Shown here: positions 5,786 to 7,453 of the stretch, in pieces | Numbering within the stretch: the first letter of the stretch is position 1 | How the letters are laid out: the number at the start of each line of letters is the position of its first letter | NCBI GenBank assembly: GCA_007125275.1 | Contig: SLDN01000202.1 | Coordinates: forward strand, 1 to 7,453 | Direction: 5' to 3' | DNA: 7,453 nucleotides | Origin: Bacteroidales bacterium | Lineage (GTDB): Bacteria > Bacteroidota > Bacteroidia > Bacteroidales > UBA7960 | Program-made: the position numbers and the translations under genes | Notes under the pieces: model-generated | What the model saw: only the letters and a program-made list of their open reading frames with translations | Databases searched by the model: none | Told to the model about the DNA's origin: nothing

Positions 5786-7198
5786 ATGATGAAGCAATTG
5801 AAAAGAGAAAGAGTGGTTGACCTGCTTAAGGGAGACACCGGGCATTTGCTGGAAAAAGAGATTAATGTAAAAGGATGGGTGCGCACCCGTCGCGGAAACA
5901 AAAACGTGGCCTTTATTGCTCTGAATGATGGGTCGCTGATTCACAACATTCAGGTTGTGGTTGATGTGAATGCCTATGATAATGACGAGCTGTTGCGCAA
6001 AATCACCACCGGAGCCTGCATATCGGTCAACGGCAAACTTGTTGAATCGCAGGGCAAAGGGCAAAGTGTTGAGATACAGGCTTCAGAATTAGAAGTATAT
6101 GGTGAAGCGGATCCTGAAAAATATCCATTGCAGAAAAAGGGCCATACCTTGGAGTTTCTGCGTGAGATCGCCCACCTGAGACCCCGCACCAACACCTTCG
6201 GTGCTGTGTTTCGCCTGCGCCATGCGCTGTCGTTCGCTATTCACAAGTTCTTCAACGACAATGGGTTCTATTATTTACATACACCAATCATCACCGGCTC
6301 TGATGCCGAAGGTGCCGGCGCGATGTTCAGGGTTACCACCCTTGATCTGAAAGACATCCCACGCACCAAAGAGGGTGAGGTTGACTACAGCAGGGATTTT
6401 TTCGGCAAGGAAACGAACCTTACCGTATCCGGGCAGCTTGAGGGAGAGCTCGGAGCATTGGCGCTGTCGAATATTTATACCTTCGGGCCCACGTTCAGGG
6501 CAGAGAACTCCAACACCTCCAGACACCTGTCTGAGTTCTGGATGATAGAACCCGAAATGGCGTTTCATGACATCACAGACAATATGGATCTGGCGGAAAC
6601 CTTTCTCAAATACCTTATTTCATATTTGCTCGAAAACTGTGAGGACGACTTATTGTTTCTGCAAAAGCTTTATGATGATGGGCTGATTGACAGGTTAAAG
6701 CATATTTGTGACAATACCTTTGAGCGTCTCACCTACACGGAGGCGATTGAGATACTGGAAGCATCGGGGCAGAAGTTTGAGTTTCCGGTGAGCTGGGGCG
6801 TTGACCTGCAATCGGAGCACGAGCGCTACCTTGTTGAAAAACACTTCAGCAAGCCTGTGATTCTTACGGACTATCCCCGTGACATCAAGGCCTTTTACAT
6901 GAAGCTGAATGACGATGGCAAAACGGTGCGCGCCATGGATGTGTTGTTTCCAAAGATCGGGGAGATCATCGGTGGTTCGCAGCGCGAGGAGGATTATGAC
7001 AAGCTTTTTGGTCGCATTAAAGAAATGGGAATCCACGAAGAGGATGTGTGGTGGTATTTGGAGACCCGCCGGTATGGTACAGCTCCTCATAGTGGCTTTG
7101 GGCTTGGTTTTGAGAGACTTATGTTGTTTGTTACCGGGATGGGAAACATCCGTGACGTGATCCCTTTTCCACGATCACCGCTAAACGCCGACTTTTAG
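5786..7198 (+). CDS. asnS: Asparaginyl-tRNA synthetase, 470 aa
   Basis: This enzyme charges tRNA-Asn directly with asparagine using ATP, in the cytoplasm. An N-terminal OB-fold anticodon-binding domain (about 25-110; [19 protein letters not shown] and IALNDGS) is followed by the class IIb catalytic core. Visible parts are [15 protein letters not shown] (132-146), [14 protein letters not shown] (165-178), [16 protein letters not shown] (212-227), motif 2 ([20 protein letters not shown], 237-256), [14 protein letters not shown] (338-351) and motif 3 ([15 protein letters not shown], 437-451, then [12 protein letters not shown]). Length and motifs fit bacterial AsnRS, and the AsnRS-type motif 2 and core separate it from AspRS. 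Two tandem ATGs (5786 and 5789) could both start translation; there is no Shine-Dalgarno to choose between them. It has its own promoter and is followed in the same direction by rpoN. Confidence 0.97.
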   Translation: MMKQLKRERVVDLLKGDTGHLLEKEINVKGWVRTRRGNKNVAFIALNDGSLIHNIQVVVDVNAYDNDELLRKITTGACISVNGKLVESQGKGQSVEIQASELEVYGEADPEKYPLQKKGHTLEFLREIAHLRPRTNTFGAVFRLRHALSFAIHKFFNDNGFYYLHTPIITGSDAEGAGAMFRVTTLDLKDIPRTKEGEVDYSRDFFGKETNLTVSGQLEGELGALALSNIYTFGPTFRAENSNTSRHLSEFWMIEPEMAFHDITDNMDLAETFLKYLISYLLENCEDDLLFLQKLYDDGLIDRLKHICDNTFERLTYTEAIEILEASGQKFEFPVSWGVDLQSEHERYLVEKHFSKPVILTDYPRDIKAFYMKLNDDGKTVRAMDVLFPKIGEIIGGSQREEDYDKLFGRIKEMGIHEEDVWWYLETRRYGTAPHSGFGLGFERLMLFVTGMGNIRDVIPFPRSPLNADF

Positions 7199-7242
7199 AC
7201 GGGCATCCCCGTGAAAAACAACATAATGAATGGTTTTTTCAC
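7199..7242 (+). terminator. Possible weak terminator or alternative hairpins after asnS
   Basis: Directly after the asnS stop, ACGGG (7199-7203) can pair with CCCGT (7208-7212) in a short GC hairpin. Alternatively GTGAAAAA (7211-7218) can pair with TTTTTCAC (7235-7242) across a 16-nt loop. The two stems share 7211-7212, so they compete. The only T-run (7234-7239) lies inside the second stem, so neither is a textbook intrinsic terminator. It may reduce readthrough into rpoN or be insignificant. Confidence 0.3.
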
Positions 7243-7263
7243 CGTTTATTGACACATTATTTG

Positions 7264-7271
7264 TATATTTG
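7264..7271 (+). promoter_or_regulatory. Bacteroidetes -7 element for rpoN
   Basis: TATATTTG is a perfect TAnnTTTG match, 71 nt before the rpoN ATG, suggesting rpoN can be transcribed separately from asnS. The -33 region is not well matched. The predicted leader contains a small inverted repeat (CCGGA 7280-7284 with TCCGG 7291-7295) and a GATCAG direct repeat (7300-7305 and 7315-7320) of unknown meaning. Confidence 0.6.
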
Positions 7272-7342
7272 AGTGTAAGCCGGAACACCATCCGGAGATG
7301 ATCAGAGCTTTAGAGATCAGTAGTTTATAAATACCTGGTGAT

Positions 7343-7453
7343 ATGCTTAAACAGAGGCTACAGCAAAAGTTAATGCAAAAGTTGTCGCCGCAACAGATAC
7401 AGCTAATGAAACTGTTGCAGGTGCCGGCCCTCTTGCTCGATCAGCGCATCAAA
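7343..7453 (+). CDS. rpoN: RNA polymerase sigma-54 factor RpoN, N-terminal 37 residues (3' end outside window)
   Basis: From the ATG at 7343 there are 37 open codons to the right edge, beginning MLKQRLQQKLMQKLSPQQIQ and continuing through LMKLLQVPALLLDQRIK. This is the Gln/Leu-rich Region I of sigma-54, which contacts the bacterial enhancer-binding ATPases and keeps the polymerase closed until activation. LSPQQIQLMKLLQ followed by a Leu-rich helix is the typical opening in Bacteroidetes. Sigma-54 directs transcription from -24/-12 promoters. An in-frame ATG at 7373 is a less likely start, because the residues before it also match the family. There is no Shine-Dalgarno. Only Region I is visible, so the core-binding and DNA-binding (RpoN box) regions cannot be judged. 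Confidence 0.92.
   Translation, partial: MLKQRLQQKLMQKLSPQQIQLMKLLQVPALLLDQRIK

Noticed and set aside
5642..6064. Minus-strand open frame of 140 codons opposite the start of asnS
   Set aside because: It is a shadow of asnS, crosses the asnS promoter, and shows no start signals or recognisable motif.
1..7453. CRISPR arrays, tRNA genes, insertion sequences, defence genes
   Set aside because: No spaced identical repeats, no tRNA-like cloverleaf, no transposase or integrase motif and no defence protein domain were seen on either strand.

Overview
The window looks like a chromosomal housekeeping segment from a member of the Bacteroidetes (Bacteroidota), probably a Bacteroidales/Marinilabiliales-type organism; I cannot name a genus. 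Three things point there. The proteins (ProRS, AsnRS, class II aldolase, a SPOR protein, the sigma-54 N-terminus and a FadL-like porin) have the family style I recognise from that phylum. Starts mostly lack Shine-Dalgarno sequences and follow A/T-rich leaders. Five perfect copies of the Bacteroidetes -7 promoter element TAnnTTTG stand at sensible distances in front of genes. No mobile element, CRISPR array, tRNA or rRNA was found.

Layout. Positions 1-655 (minus) hold the N-terminal part of an outer-membrane FadL/OmpP1-type protein that runs off the left edge. A strong intrinsic terminator (687-728) separates it from a 523-residue minus-strand lipoprotein gene (755-2326) with an aromatic-rich middle and a Pro/Ser/Thr/Arg-rich, 12-residue-repeat tail. 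A compact divergent promoter region (2327-2451) separates that gene from proS (2452-3927, plus). A small exported SPOR-domain protein (3935-4465) follows proS by 7 nt, probably in the same operon. Its stop interlocks with the stop of the convergent gene fbaA (4462-5541, minus). A 244-bp region with two outward-facing promoters separates fbaA from asnS (5786-7198, plus). After a 144-bp gap with its own -7 element, the first 37 codons of rpoN (7343-7453, plus) reach the right edge.

Functions. proS and asnS supply Pro-tRNA and Asn-tRNA for translation. fbaA is a glycolytic/gluconeogenic enzyme. rpoN encodes the alternative sigma factor sigma-54. The SPOR protein, the lipoprotein and the FadL-like protein belong to the cell envelope. 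No single pathway joins them; this is an ordinary core region. I see no clear evidence of a new defence or mobile system. The parts most worth a second look are the unusual lipoprotein with its strong Shine-Dalgarno, its promoter shared head-to-head with proS, and several small regulatory arrangements.
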